The position numbers and the translations under genes are program-made. A stretch of 64,000 nt of DNA from Cadophora sp. MPI-SDFR-AT-0126 (lineage: Eukaryota; Ascomycota; Leotiomycetes; Helotiales; Ploettnerulaceae), in assembly GCA_020747065.1 (NCBI GenBank), contig JAGMVK010000002.1, positions 1,550,001 to 1,614,000 of the forward strand, written 5' to 3'. This document shows positions 45,188-56,892 of this stretch, piece after piece. The number at the start of each line of letters is the position of its first letter. The first letter of the stretch is position 1. The notes under the pieces were generated by a model, which was not told the DNA's origin, searched no databases, and saw only the letters and a list, made by a program, of their open reading frames with translations.

Positions 45188-46219
45188 TCACATGGTGGTC
45201 GCATACTCTTGGTACCTGTCCCAGCTGTGGCCAAAGTTTCCGTACCCGACACTTACACCACATTGCTGCTGTGCAAGCATGCTGGGGAGCGGAAGTGATG
45301 GAGCTGGCGCACTGACTTGAGGCGAAGAGTAGAAAAGTCCCGAGGTCGAGTATGGCTGGCTGTAGGATGGAGTGGGAGACGGTAATTGTATCTCGTGCAG
45401 TCCCATGCTAACCCATAACGAGTTCGAGTCGACTGATGATGTCGTGCTCGGGCTTGACGGGATCACTCTCCAAGAGTCAACAGGCGCAGGTACCGATGCG
45501 GAAAGATTAGACTGCGACCACCAGTTTGCTCCAGCGGGTGAGCTGGGTAACAACGGAGGTGGTCGGACAACATCGATGATCCTAGGTGGCGGGGGCAATA
45601 ATGGGTGGAAAAGACCCATGATATTGGACTTAACCTCCTCACTCTTTCCACACAGTAGCTCGCCAGCACCATCTTCTTCCAGACCTTCCAGAGCGGAAAC
45701 ATGAGTCCGGTAGACAAATTTGTTGACGGCTTGGATAAACTCTTCGTGCATCTTCTTGACTTGTAGTTCCTTTTCCGACCAGGCGTAGGTAGTGGCAGAA
45801 ATGTCAACACAATGGATGTCTTTGTGATACTCGATCAGGGCTTCTATTGAGTCGGGCGTGAGCTTGAAGGCGACCTCATTCCGGAGTACCATATCGACAT
45901 GAACGATATATGCTTCGATGTGAAGGAGCTGATAGTTGAATAGGGCTTCGACCAACGGGTTCTCATCCTTGCGCAATTCCGATTCTGGAGCCTTGGGCAC
46001 CATGAGTGACGTGAGAGTCCATATCGCTGTCGAGGAAGACAAGGTCTCCGTCAGACATCTTTGGTGTTGAGGTACACTGTTGAGAGGACGCTTAATGCGA
46101 TTTATGCGCTTCAGCGTTTGTGTTAACCATGGCTCCACCTTTGAACTCAGAACGACGTTAACAGATGTTGCTCGAGGCGCGAAGGCCGCCGCCGAGGCTG
46201 GTAGAAGCTGAGGAGGCAT
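45188..46219 (-). CDS. Hypothetical proline-rich protein
   Basis: The frame from the ATG at 46219 gives 343 residues. The best-supported part starts at the internal ATG 46003. It has charged, helical-looking text (ESELRKDENPLVEALFNYQLL, IEALIEYHKDIHCVDI, KKMHEEFIQAVNKFVYRTH) of about 130 residues, then a Pro/Ser-rich tail with PLLPPPPRI and PTPSYSQPYS. The first 70 residues (MPPQLLPASAAAFAP...) are less convincing. The DNA between 46050 and 46140 offers an alternative start in another frame (MSDGDLVFLDSDMDS) that would need an intron to join. I do not recognise the family. The boundaries of the N-terminus are uncertain. Confidence 0.5.
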   Translation of the reverse strand: MPPQLLPASAAAFAPRATSVNVVLSSKVEPWLTQTLKRINRIKRPLNSVPQHQRCLTETLSSSTAIWTLTSLMVPKAPESELRKDENPLVEALFNYQLLHIEAYIVHVDMVLRNEVAFKLTPDSIEALIEYHKDIHCVDISATTYAWSEKELQVKKMHEEFIQAVNKFVYRTHVSALEGLEEDGAGELLCGKSEEVKSNIMGLFHPLLPPPPRIIDVVRPPPLLPSSPAGANWWSQSNLSASVPAPVDSWRVIPSSPSTTSSVDSNSLWVSMGLHEIQLPSPTPSYSQPYSTSGLFYSSPQVSAPAPSLPLPSMLAQQQCGVSVGYGNFGHSWDRYQEYATTM

Positions 46220-48422
46220 CGGGAGATTTGTGTGGTGGGTTAGGATACGAGAGTCAGATCGAATTGCTAGACGAGACAAGTGATTCGAGGATGGCGGCGG
46301 GTATGGGTGCGGGTGCGAGTGAGCAAGAGAGGAACAAAGTCGGGGAACAAGAACAGTAATAACGAAAGAATAAACGAAGTGTACGAGGAGGTGGCGATCC
46401 CAGGATTGGGAATGAATTAAAGTTGCGCCTGAGAGGGACGAATGAACCGTCGTGAGGAGGAAGAGGGAGTAAGAGAAAAACCTCAGCAAGGCGGGGACGT
46501 GAGATATAGGGCCCTGGTGCTGGTCGGAGGCAGTGGGCAGGCAGTGGGCAGTGGGACTGACGAGCACAGCACAGCCACCCGAGAAGCTACCGTCCAGTGC
46601 TAAAGCATGCCTGTTCTGCCTGCATGCCCATGACTGTCGTAGCTGAAGCTGCACACTACATATGCAAGCCCGCATGAGTCCCCTGCACTTGCAGAAAAGC
46701 TGCCAGGCGGCGCCGAAGGAGAAGAACGATGGAAAAAGCCAAAATGATCGCTGCGCGTCTGCCGGGTTAGGCATCGCCGTAGAAACATTTCCGTTTCGAG
46801 GGCCTTCAGATCAGCCAGCCAGCCGCACCTCGTCTGGTCTGATTACCATAAAATTGCACCCGGCGGCTCTTCCAGTCAGAAGCCGCAAGGACCATCTCCA
46901 GACGTTTGGACCTTGTCAAGGGCCATTTCTAGAAGATTTGACGTCCCTTGTGGCCCTGGAGAGAGGGCAGGAATAAGAGTGATTAGGGCTGAATTTTGAA
47001 CTTGTCCCACCTTCAGAGCGACTGGAGCTGCCGTATGCGATGTCGCTGACTATCTATCTGTGCGCTGCAGTAGAGGACAGAGGAAAGAGAGTGAAGACGA
47101 GGGAAGGGAAGCTGAGGCCAGCCAGGTATGCCTGAAGAGCAAGGAGGCAGAGCAGAATACCGCAAACTCCACTTCCACTGGCGGCGGATGTCTTGCATGC
47201 GCAGTGCAGAGAATGCACAGTGCAGACAGATGCCGTAAACAGGACAGGCAGTCGAACGTGAAACACATGAGGTATTCCTGTCTTGACTTGTCCTGAGCCT
47301 GTCATAGACTACGGCCGGTGCACTGTATGGCTCCCTCCAGTATCCTCCTGTGTTGCAGTCTCTCCGGCTTCAACGACGAAAGCAGCCAGTACTGGATCTC
47401 TCGTTGAACCATCATGCCAGAACAGGAGCCTCCTGCATGAATAGCTTCCCTTCCCGGGCTTTCTCCTGAACGATATGGTATGGCATGGTATGATATGGGG
47501 TAAGACCAACTGGGTCTCTCGCTGGTGCTTCATGGTTTCGTGGAGCTCGTGGTGGTTGGTGGGCATCGCGTCTGTCGTCTGTGTCTCTCTGTCTCTCTGT
47601 CCTCTCCTGCTTCGTCTCTTCTTTCCCTCCCTCCCTTCCTTCACTTTCCTCTCTCCTTGTCCCCAATTGCCCATGGCTCCCGGCTGCCCCTGGACGATGA
47701 AGCCCGTCCGTCATGGGAGGGAGCTTCCTGGCCTCTCGACGCGTGCTGGATCTCGTTACCCTTCGTCCCATCCTTGTGAGAGGGGCGGGTTTAGTCGGGA
47801 GTCAGGTGAGATGTTGGAGGTGTTTGCAGAGCTCATTCGTTGGCGGCAGCAGACGATGCTGTGGGCGAAAAAGTACGCTTGTGTTTCCAGGTCTCTTCTG
47901 AGGTTTCATTGGCTTACGGGGAACAAGCCAGGTGAGACTAGCTTGATATGCACATCCACCCACACCCACACCCATACTTCGATTTGTAGTATTGCACTTG
48001 AACTTGAACTTGAGGTTGACACACGAACACGACTCGACTCAACTCGATTCGTCTCGGCCCAACTTCCACGCTGCTGCTCTCTGGGATGAGTCTAGAGGAA
48101 GGTCAGAGGTAGTCCAGTCCGTTTCCGTTCCAGTCCATTTCAGCCCACCGTCAAGGATTATCTGAGCAGCGGCAGCCAGCCAATTCTACCTCCATACCTC
48201 AGTACTGTACAGTCAACACTACGTACGCATGGCATGTGACGACGCGAAGTTTCCATTCACTCGCATCATGAGGAAAAAAGGAGGCAAAAAGTGAAGTAAA
48301 ATTCAATGCCGACCTGCCCTGCCTACCAGCCGCCACAGTCGTCGTGGCACACAGTCTACTTGTATGCTCTCGCTTTGCTCAGCTGTGCTTTCAAGGCGGG
48401 GGAGTGGGGGGAGGTGAAGCGA

Positions 48423-48470
48423 AGTGATGTGAGGTGATGTGATGTGATGTGATGTGATGTGATGTGATGT
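48423..48470. repeat. (GTGAT)n microsatellite
   Basis: About nine tandem pentanucleotide units with one early imperfect unit. Confidence 0.88.
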
Positions 48471-48506
48471 CTTTCAACTATCTCCCTCTTCTCTCCTTCT
48501 CTCCTT

Positions 48507-48548
48507 CTGTCTGTCTGCCTGTCTGTCTGTCTGCCTGTCTGCCTGTCG
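48507..48548. repeat. (CTGT/CTGC)n microsatellite
   Basis: About ten tetranucleotide units, mostly CTGT with interspersed CTGC. Confidence 0.85.
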
Positions 48549-48633
48549 GGTTTGGCCGAGATCGTCCGCAAGGCTTAAAGTGTCCAGTAGGGGTTTTCAA
48601 GCCTTGAATACGAGGCATCAAGCTGCTTGAGTC

Positions 48634-48657
48634 GAAGCGAAGCGAAGCGAGGCGAAC
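48634..48657. repeat. (GAAGC)n microsatellite
   Basis: About four tandem pentanucleotide units, the last imperfect. Confidence 0.7.
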
Positions 48658-48735
48658 TCTAGTCTAGTCTACCATTCCATTTCCATTCCATTCATTCTAT
48701 TCTTGGATTCGGACACCCCGCTAGGATCAACACAA

Positions 48736-48752
48736 TGCATATGCATATGCAT
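48736..48752. repeat. (ATGCAT) palindromic repeat
   Basis: Nearly three overlapping ATGCAT palindromes; a second ATGC run lies at 48905-48918. Confidence 0.75.
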
Positions 48753-48929
48753 AGGCTCCTCGCACTTGACTCTGGCTTTAACTTTAACTTCAACTTCCAC
48801 CAACATGTAATGTATTAGTAGTAGTAGTAGTCGTCGTAGTACGAAGGAAGTACATTTTATTATTTGCTACTGCCTTGCAATAATGGGCGCAAATCCCATC
48901 TTGTATGCATGCATGCATCCCTTCTAGCC

Positions 48930-48964
48930 TAATCTTGATCTTGAACTTGATCTTGATCTTGATA
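48930..48964. repeat. (CTTGAT)n hexanucleotide repeat
   Basis: Five to six CTTGAT/CTTGAA units in tandem. Confidence 0.75.
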
Positions 48965-49192
48965 CTTATAAACTCGGCATTAATTTCCTGATTTTTGCTA
49001 TTGAGCTCTGCTTCGGCTTCGGCTTCGGCTTCCTCTGGCCTCGCTTCCTCAAGCCAGTCAATCGATGATGGAGAACACGCATGCATGTCTTTCAAGGTCA
49101 GTGGTGGCGATGGATCACCAGAACCTGATCATGCGAGCTTTGCCAGCCTCCACTCCGAGGCTCGGGGGAGGAGATCTTGAGGAAAGCCCCTA

Positions 49193-49881
49193 TCAATCAA
49201 AGGTAATGAATGACTGTCTGCCCTTAACAGGTGTCTGGAAATATGCAAAGGTACGGGGATTGCATTCACGTGCGTGCCGCCCGTACCAGTCAGTCATCAC
49301 AAGATCGTAATTGGGTTCCGACGGACGAAGTTGATGTGAGTGAGGACATGGAGCTGGTTCTGCTCGATTGACGCTGATAGCCTCAACTACCCCCACCTCT
49401 CCCCGACTGCCATCTGGCTTGAAGCGCGCTTTGCCGTCGTCAACCCGAGAGGCGCTCCAGAATTGCGCAATTTTCAAGGTCAGAAGACATGCATGGGACT
49501 TCTTCGGCGCGTCTAACCTCATTATTGTACCTCGTACACCGCGCATCCCGTCGGCATTCATTTGGGACTGAGTGCGCAACCTTCCCTGGCTGATCAGTTT
49601 TGGCGCCGTCATCCAACGGTCCGAGCAGACGAAAAGTTTCATGTTTCCAGCCCTCGCCTCACCGCTGCCAATCGATTGCTTACCGTCAACAACCCCTGGT
49701 AATACTAGCAGATCGTACAAAGTTGCCCAGGATCCCATGATTTCCATCCCATTCTCGGATAACTGGTCCATGAAGACATCCTAGAAAAAGATACTGTCGG
49801 GAATCTCAACCTTGGCCTTGAGGCCTTTTTCGGCGGCCTTGGTCGAGTCGTGAATCACTCTGGTGGAATATGCACTTCGCA
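49193..49881 (-). pseudogene. Coding-like region, possibly a broken or spliced gene
   Basis: A minus-strand frame from 49771 to 49193 gives 192 residues of even, protein-like composition. Examples are GSWATLYDLLVLPGVVDGKQ, QGRLRTQSQMNADGMRG, MRLDAPKKSHACLLTLKIAQFW, CPHSHQLRPSEPNYDLVMTD and RECNPRTFAYFQTPVKGR. Upstream in the same frame, across a TAG at 49783-49781, the sequence reads YSTRVIHDSTKAAEKGL and KAKVEIPDSIFF, also protein-like. The TAG sits in TTTTTCTAG, which is itself a good 3' splice site, so it may be either a nonsense change or an acceptor. Further upstream, 50278-50027 reads like another exon (HWTSQIKDSLNDLNRLRRLR, LHEYVSILRRYLDQYSNM). I do not recognise the family and could not join the pieces. 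Confidence 0.4.
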
Positions 49882-52043
49882 TATACATACATCCTGGGGG
49901 AGCTGAAAGAGAATCCTTGACAAGACAGTTCCCTTCTGTATGCATGAATCTCGTTTATCGTGCCCAAGTGTGCTCTCCTCCAGACATATCCCTCCAAGTG
50001 GCGGCGATTCGTCGACAGAAGTGCGCTTAAGACTGGGGCAGTGCTGTTACAAGTAGCTCTTGACACTTCGATACAGGTTTTTTTCCTTTTGTGAATTTCT
50101 GAAACGTTTCCATGTTACTATATTGGTCCAGATATCGTCGTAATATAGAGACGTACTCATGTAGGCGAAGTCGTCGGAGTCTGTTGAGATCGTTCAACGA
50201 GTCCTTGATTTGAGAGGTCCAATGCTGGGACGTTCGTCCTATGAGCGGGTGTGCATGAGGTTCTCGGGTGCAATGCACTCAGTTCCCGTATCACCTCAGT
50301 CTTGCTTCCTTTTTCATTTGGTACCCAAAGTCTATATCCATGGCGATGGCAAAGGTTTCGCAATCTACCAGGGCATCTATCCGGGTAGAGCCTTTAGCCG
50401 GTTACTAGGAAGCTTGCCAATATGAAGCCCAGCCTCCGAGAAGATTTGGTCGTCGTTTGTGGTCGACTCCAAGCAGATATTTGGTCCTCATCCTCGTGTT
50501 GGCTCGTTTCAATTTTCGAGTCGTTCAATCAACATTCTAGCCACTGTTGTGGATCTCTATACTGGTTGGTGGCTGACATACACGCTGATGTTTCGATGCA
50601 TGATATGTTGGACCTTTACGCAGGAGCAATATAATGAATTTCCCTGAAGCTAATGTTTGGCTCGGAGAGCTTGCAGGTGATAAGATTTACAGTGCTTCTC
50701 ACTATCAGACCTGAAAGACCCGGAATTTGTTCCATTACGAATGTTCGGCCGACTTCATACAATTTCACTTCTATCTATGAGGGGTGCTATAGTTCTTGGT
50801 AGAATCCCATGTCTGTCCAGCAGAGAGTATCATCGGCAATACCGATCGCATCCCTACTCCACCGACAGTAAGTTGTCTCGCTCTAATTCCCGGGAGGACG
50901 ACATTGGTCTACTGATGCAACAAAATCTTCCCTCCTTCGCTCACCTGCCTCTCGAGAGCGATGCGACCACCGTACAGACAGGTGAGCAGAGCTTTGGATT
51001 TATGATCTCCTATGGGGCGGTAATACTAGCAGAATTGCAGCACATGAGGTGAGGACGCTGTTCCGCGTTGTACAGGGCGAACAGCACGCAGTCTGATGCA
51101 GAGCTTCCGACGCGTTCAGCTGAACAATTCTCACACATTAACCTTTGCTTGAAAACAGTCTACTGGACAAGAGATATGCAACAGATTATCAGGACCGCCG
51201 AACCGTATCACAAGCGATAACAAGCCTTTCGAGTATCTGTCAAATGCTTGAACGAGTACCCTTGATGTACAGATAGATAGGGAGGTCGGATCATCATCAG
51301 GCAGTCGCAGTCGTGAGGTACGTTTCCAAGTCCGGTCTCCAGCACTGACTGCATTTCCTAACAACCACTTGCTGATAGATTAATTCCCATCATCAACTCC
51401 ACTCCAGTGCCATCCGCGAACCCTCCACCTCGTCACGGAAGAAGCGCAACTCGCTAGGTCATAGGCACATCTGTCCGTAGTGTGGTAGACCACCCCGTTA
51501 GAATATTTAGTATTATTAAATCGGACAAATTAGACTATCAACAAGCAATGGCCTCTTTCACCCCGACCATGTCGGGATATAACGTATCATCTTTGAGACC
51601 TATGACAATGAACTTCCAATACAGTCTCCATGCTTGTTTGATGCGTTGATAGGGGGGGGGGGGGGGGGGGGGGGGTCGCGAGAGCAGGTCGCGAGGGGGA
51701 CAATTGTCTGACGATGTGCTCAGCTTCTGACCTTCTTGAAACTTTCTAGCCCATACCGCGATATCCATGATCAATCCGTGTGATGTTGCGCCGTGTCACC
51801 GATGGGCCTGACGGCAGTCGATCAGCAACAGTGGCTCCACCGTAGCATCACTCCTTCTACATACTACTTAGACACTCCAAGTCTGCTGCAGTCTTTTCTT
51901 TGTGCTCTCGATTGTTGCAGATTCTTGGTTGCTTGTCTTTCTAGTATTTTGCAAGAAAGGTAACTGCTTACGGCTATATACTCTGCATGAGGCCAGCATC
52001 TCTGCTAAGTATCTAATTTACAGTGTGAAGACTCGCATGCCAC
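49882..52043. other. Intergenic with remnants and a poly-G tract
   Basis: A minus-strand coding-like fragment lies at 50278-50027. Plus-strand fragments at 50459-50647 and 50741-51052 are weakly protein-like but isolated. A run of 24 G occupies 51652-51675. No intact gene is supported. Confidence 0.45.
51652..51675 (+). repeat. Poly-G homopolymer, 24 G
   Basis: An uninterrupted run of 24 G was read directly from the sequence. Such a length is rare in fungal genomes and prone to replication slippage and assembly error. Confidence 0.85.
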
Positions 52044-55000
52044 TTACATGGCAGTCGGATGCCTCTGCTCTTGCAGTAATTTTTGCTGCTCAAGCCTGCA
52101 ACTGCCACAGTAGTCCTCTTGCCATCTACGAAGCTCGTCCATCCGCCCAGCTTGCCCCCTAATTCCCGTTGTCTGTTGGGAATCTCCCCCCCCTGTTGGT
52201 GTCCTCTTCTGATCTTCCTGTAGCATTATCTGCACCTGTCGGCATCGTTGATTCTCATCAAGAAGCCAATTCTCCCATTCAGCTTTTACCATTTCTCGCT
52301 CCACATTGTTCACCACCCGGATGGCTATCATGAGCTCGTGTCGATATGAGCCTAAGTGCTGCCGAGTACGGCGTAGACGCTGAGCAGTTGATCGAGTAGC
52401 CCGTTCCGAGAAAACTAGTCCAGCTGCTTCGTATTGGGAATCCAGGTCAGTTACATTTGAAATGTCTCGGAATTGATCATAACTATTGCGTAGTTAGTAT
52501 GTGATGGTATTTTGCGATTCCTATTGGCTCACCACTTGCTTGCCAGCTGTTCCGGCTGCCTTACGTGTGAGACTGTCAGGGCATCGTCAAGATCCTTCAA
52601 ATATATGGATTTTCCCATTGTCGGATTTGGTCCAACGCCAATTCTAGTCATGAATCTGGCAGCATTCCGTTCCGCCCACCACTCCGATGTATCCCTTGAT
52701 GTAAAGAATGCGTTTGCTAGGACACTGAGTAACAGGGCTGTCAAGATGATGCTATGAGCACTAGAAATTTTCCAGAGTGTCCTGATTGCGGCAAATGTCC
52801 ACATCATAACAGAAGAGATTGCGCTTTCGCCGAAGGAACCAACGGTCTCAAGAAGCATGTTGGTAAGGGTACGCTGTTTGATCTGCGGCCGTTTCGAATG
52901 TCCAGAATCCGTTGCCGAGAAGAGAGACACAGAAGTCTGTTGACCGATGTGACCGAAAATGTTTATCGCTTTTTTGGTTCTACTATGCGGGCCCAATTTC
53001 CGGACTTGGTCCGCAACAACGTCCACTAGATCGGCAGCATCAAGCCCCAAGTCGTCGAGTGCTTGTCTTTCAACAAGGCCTTTCGAAAACGTTGGAGCCT
53101 TCGACCAGTCAACTTTAGTGAAGATAGCCAATTTGGACTTAGATTTGGCGACATGAGTAATTACGATCTTTGACACCAGCATGAAATCTTTGTGGTGCGG
53201 AAGGTGCCAGGGTGTCTTGAAATCTGTGATCACGTAGCAGACGTGATCATTCATGACTTCAATGACCTGATAATCGACTATATTGGCTTGCCTTGCGCGA
53301 CGGAAGACATCCACGTAGTCAATTTGGAACTGGAAGTCGCGACGTAGGCAATTCTCCTCGATCGGCACCCAGGGCCCTTGGGCGATACGTTGCGCTCGTC
53401 GTTCGTGATATTGGAGCTGGAAAATAGCACTTTTATCACCGAAAATCAAATGAAAGAGGGCCTTAGGGCTGACATCGAATTGCCTCTCAACAGCCTTCCG
53501 CTGTGCGTCCGCAGGCTCGTATACGATGGGCTATTTGACAAGTTAACATTGATGAAACCCAAATCTCAAGACCAGTGGGGCATATTGGGATTTTAAGCTG
53601 ACCTTCGATGGGAGCTGGAACTTTGTGACCTCTTTGTTTGCCCGACCCAAGTGAAGACTTCGCTCAACATGGATTGTTGCTCGTAGATCTCGGTCCTTGC
53701 GCCGGCCCATCAGTGTACCATCGTCGACTGGTGTGTTGACGGACACATCCTCCCAGCTTTCCATACTTGGACTCCGAGATGGATCGATGTTCTCCATTTT
53801 GATCAACGCGTCGATAGTATTTTCAAGACCTGAAAAAGTCAGCTTAGGGATTTGAAAGTGCTGAGCAGGTTTGTTTACTTAAAGGCTCTCTAGACTGGGA
53901 TACGTCAATCAAGTAGTTGAGTCTTGCTTGGAGTAGCCGGAGTGGCTCCAAGAATGTCTTGATCGTAATTCTCGTGTAGCCGACAGAGGAAGTATCTTCG
54001 CGTAGATGGAGAAATATGAAATCGCAATCTTTTCCTGGAGCCGCAGTCACTTCCGTGATGCTGTCCATCGATACTCCCGAGATTAATACTAGGCCGAGGT
54101 GGTGACTGTAGAAATAAATGTCATGCTGCGTGACATAGACCCTACCTGGAAATTCTTGCTGCTCATTTGGATTCCACGCAGCTCTAAATACGAGAAGGAC
54201 TTTATCATCTCTCGACACATTGGGAAAGAGCATTCGAAATTGTGCTTCTTGGGTCCGCAATTCAAGAGGATAGTTGGACGGGAAGATTTCCGGCTTTGGG
54301 GCAAACTGGCCTTGTAAACGGGTGGATTCAATGTCGACACTGATGGCTTTCCTGTGCACGGTAGGCAGAGCTGGAGTCGTGGTAGCGTCAGACGACGAAA
54401 TGACTGATGGTGGGAGCCTGGGCAGTCCCGTATCAGGCTTACGATTCTCGTCGCCTAAGAATAATATTAGTGTATGCCAAAACGGTTATGACACATTGAA
54501 GCTATTCTATAAGAAAGGACGATTCAAATTACCGATTTTGGGCGAAGGCTCTAGTGGGTTTATGCTGGGGCTTGGAGTGACAGGTGTATTTTGCCCCTGC
54601 GACTTGATCTCTCCCTTCTCGAGGCGGTTGATATACCCCCAGTTACTGCTTCCCCAAAGATTTGCCATGATTCCAGATGGCATCCCACCCGTGGCATCGC
54701 TTCGCCCAACACCAATACCTCGTTCCCCGCTGACAATGACAGCAGATTTCGACAAATTTGTTGGCGCTGGTGGGTTGGCCAAAGTCGATGGGGCCAGAGT
54801 ACTCGCTGCTTGGGGTTCTGTATTCGGCGGGGGAAATATCTGTGGCTTGATAGAAGCATTGGGTCCCAATTGAGTAATGGCAGGCGTTGAGTAGACTGGT
54901 AGAATGTTGTGACTTGCGGATATCAGACTGGCAATACCACCAGAAGCCGCTGGGGAAGGCGTTAGAGGTGGGTCAGCCTGAGCAATCGTGGTTTTCCGGT

Positions 55001-56892
55001 GCAGGTCCAGTTTCGACATGATACGTGCTGCGTGGTCCCTACTACTCTCACCCTCCTCTCTTGTGGTCACAGACCTACGGGGAGCGCTGACATCGAAGCT
55101 ACTCCTTGAAGCTAGATTTCCCATTTCTGGTCCTGGGATCGGCAACGTCCCGACCCTGTCAAAATTGCTGCCCAGCTCATCACTCCCATGTGCCATATGA
55201 CCATCGATGGTTTTGGCGGCGAATTCAGGAATTGACGGCGGAGTTATTGCAAACGCAGGGTCCAAGCCCCCTCGGTGAGAGTAAGTATCATTTGCACTAG
55301 CCTCGAGAGCCTTGTTTTTCGCGACTTCAAACGACTCCAACCAGTCCATCAACTGTCCTTGAGTCTCTGCTTGAACAGTGATCGTCTGGTTCTTCGTCTT
55401 GACATCGAAACAAAATCGTCTTTCTTCCTGAACCGCGGGTTTAACGTTGCAGAGGAGAACACCGATCTTCTCCCCCTCCTCGACGCCGCCTGATTGTGTT
55501 CCTTGGACGAGCCACCCAAAGATACCATTCTTGACGTAAAACCATCGCCGAACCCACGTCGTTCTGGCAGGTTTGCCCGAGATAGTCTTCAGGAACAACC
55601 ATCCTTGCTTTTCTGATCGCTCTCCTTCCTTACCTTGAGACAGATTAACAGCTGATGGACCTTTAACCCCGAGAGTGGACTAGGAATTACTCAGCCATAT
55701 TTGCACCATATTTGAACAGATTTCTTACCACGGTAGATAAGTTGTAATCATCCAGCTCTCGCGATGGCTTCGAGGCTTGAGACGTAGCCTCCGCGATATC
55801 TCGCCTCGCAATCTGCAATTCTCGCCTGAAAACACCCTCGCCTGCTTCCATTTCTCTACTCCATCCTCTCACACGGTCCATTTCGGCACCCCATTTGGCA
55901 AAGCTAGCTCCACTGTTATCTCTTGAACGCTTCATTTCTCTCCATTGGTCTGAGGATACTCTTATCAATAGCCTGTCGATAGTATAACGAAGTTGAGGGG
56001 CCAGTAGGCAGAAGTCGAGTGAGGCTTTGAGATACGCTTTCCTCGTTTCGTGGACTTGGAAAGCATCTTCTCTTAGAGAAGACGGCTCCTTCGTTTTAGA
56101 TTGGCCAACATACCGGGCCAAAGTATTATCGAAAGTCTTTTGCGATTGTTCGAGGTATCTTCTTGCATCTTTGAAATTTCGCAACCTAAATACCTATGTC
56201 AGTATTGAAAGCGCTAAGGAGCAATGGGTAACTTGCTCTCCAACCATGAAAGACTTGATAGGCTCCACGATATTGGTGTCCATCTTCTTCATTCCAGATA
56301 TGACCTGTGACCACCACTCTCTAGACCCTTCGCCGAATCTCTTCATTGCAAGCAAGGTATAATCATGGTCAAGCACTGCTTCAGATACATTTGCTGGAGG
56401 AACCGACCGAAGGAGGAAGGCATTGAATGTCTCTTCCAGCGAGGAAACATCATGGACGAGCTTCGATATGGATTTCACATATGCATCAAGCCATTTCTCG
56501 ATTATCTCAACCTGGTCGGAGAAGTGTACAGCTGTGGCGCGATAACTAGGACTGTCCAATGAAGCCTCTGTAATGTCAGGCAAATGGTCAGCTTCGCAGA
56601 ACTATGTATTTACAATTGGGATTGTTTGCCTTTCAGTCCAACTGGAATCAAGCTCAAGGGCTTCGCTATCTGGGGTATTGCTGGTTGCGAAATTGATTCC
56701 GACATGATGTTCGTTGACAGAAGGCAGAAGTAGAATACGATTTTCAACGCATGGTATTTGAATCAAGCTTGAGCAGCTATCAGCAGAGTAATATGCTTCC
56801 AGTCCGAATTCGGGTCTGATTTGGCTATCTGCGGTGACCAGACAGCTGCTCGGAACAATGAAAGCTGGGGTCTGATCTATGCTGGTTGTCAT
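52044..56892 (-). CDS. SIP3: Sip3/LAM-family sterol-transfer protein (BAR-PH-GRAM-VASt)
   Basis: Eight exons on the minus strand (56892-56614, 56565-56233, 56193-55729, 55679-54533, 54454-53879, 53829-53603, 53530-52533, 52482-52044) give 1487 residues. After an unusual 93-residue N-terminus comes a BAR-like domain (SLDSPSYRATAVHFSDQVEI, VSEAVLDHDYTLLAMKRFGEG, LREDAFQVHETRKAYLKASL). A PH domain follows (QGWLFLKTISGKPARTTWVR, NGIFGWLVQG, FCFDVKTKNQTITVQAE), then a disordered linker and a GRAM-like segment (FRMLFPNVSRDDKVLLVF, GRVYVTQHDIYFYSH). The VASt/StART-like domain follows (FDVSPKALFHLIFGDKS, VPIEENCLRRDFQF). A membrane helix reads IILTALLLSVLANAFF. The last exon supplies RLRRTRQHLGSYRHELMIAI, typical of the family end. 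These proteins move sterol at ER contact sites. The junction at 56194-56232 (39 nt) and the N-terminus are uncertain. Confidence 0.88.

Larger units (their letters stand above)
46220..49192. other. Intergenic with a dense microsatellite cluster
   Basis: No gene is seen. From 48.4 to 49.05 kb many unrelated short tandem repeats lie close together (listed separately). CT-rich runs at 47.58-47.66 kb, CACACC near 47.96 kb and ACTTGA units near 48.0 kb add to the low complexity. Confidence 0.55.

Noticed and set aside
47475..48089. 204-codon plus-strand frame
   Set aside because: Translation of CT-rich and ACTTGA-type simple repeats.
48423..48548. CRISPR-like array
   Set aside because: Units are 4-5 bases in direct tandem without spacers; a eukaryotic microsatellite.
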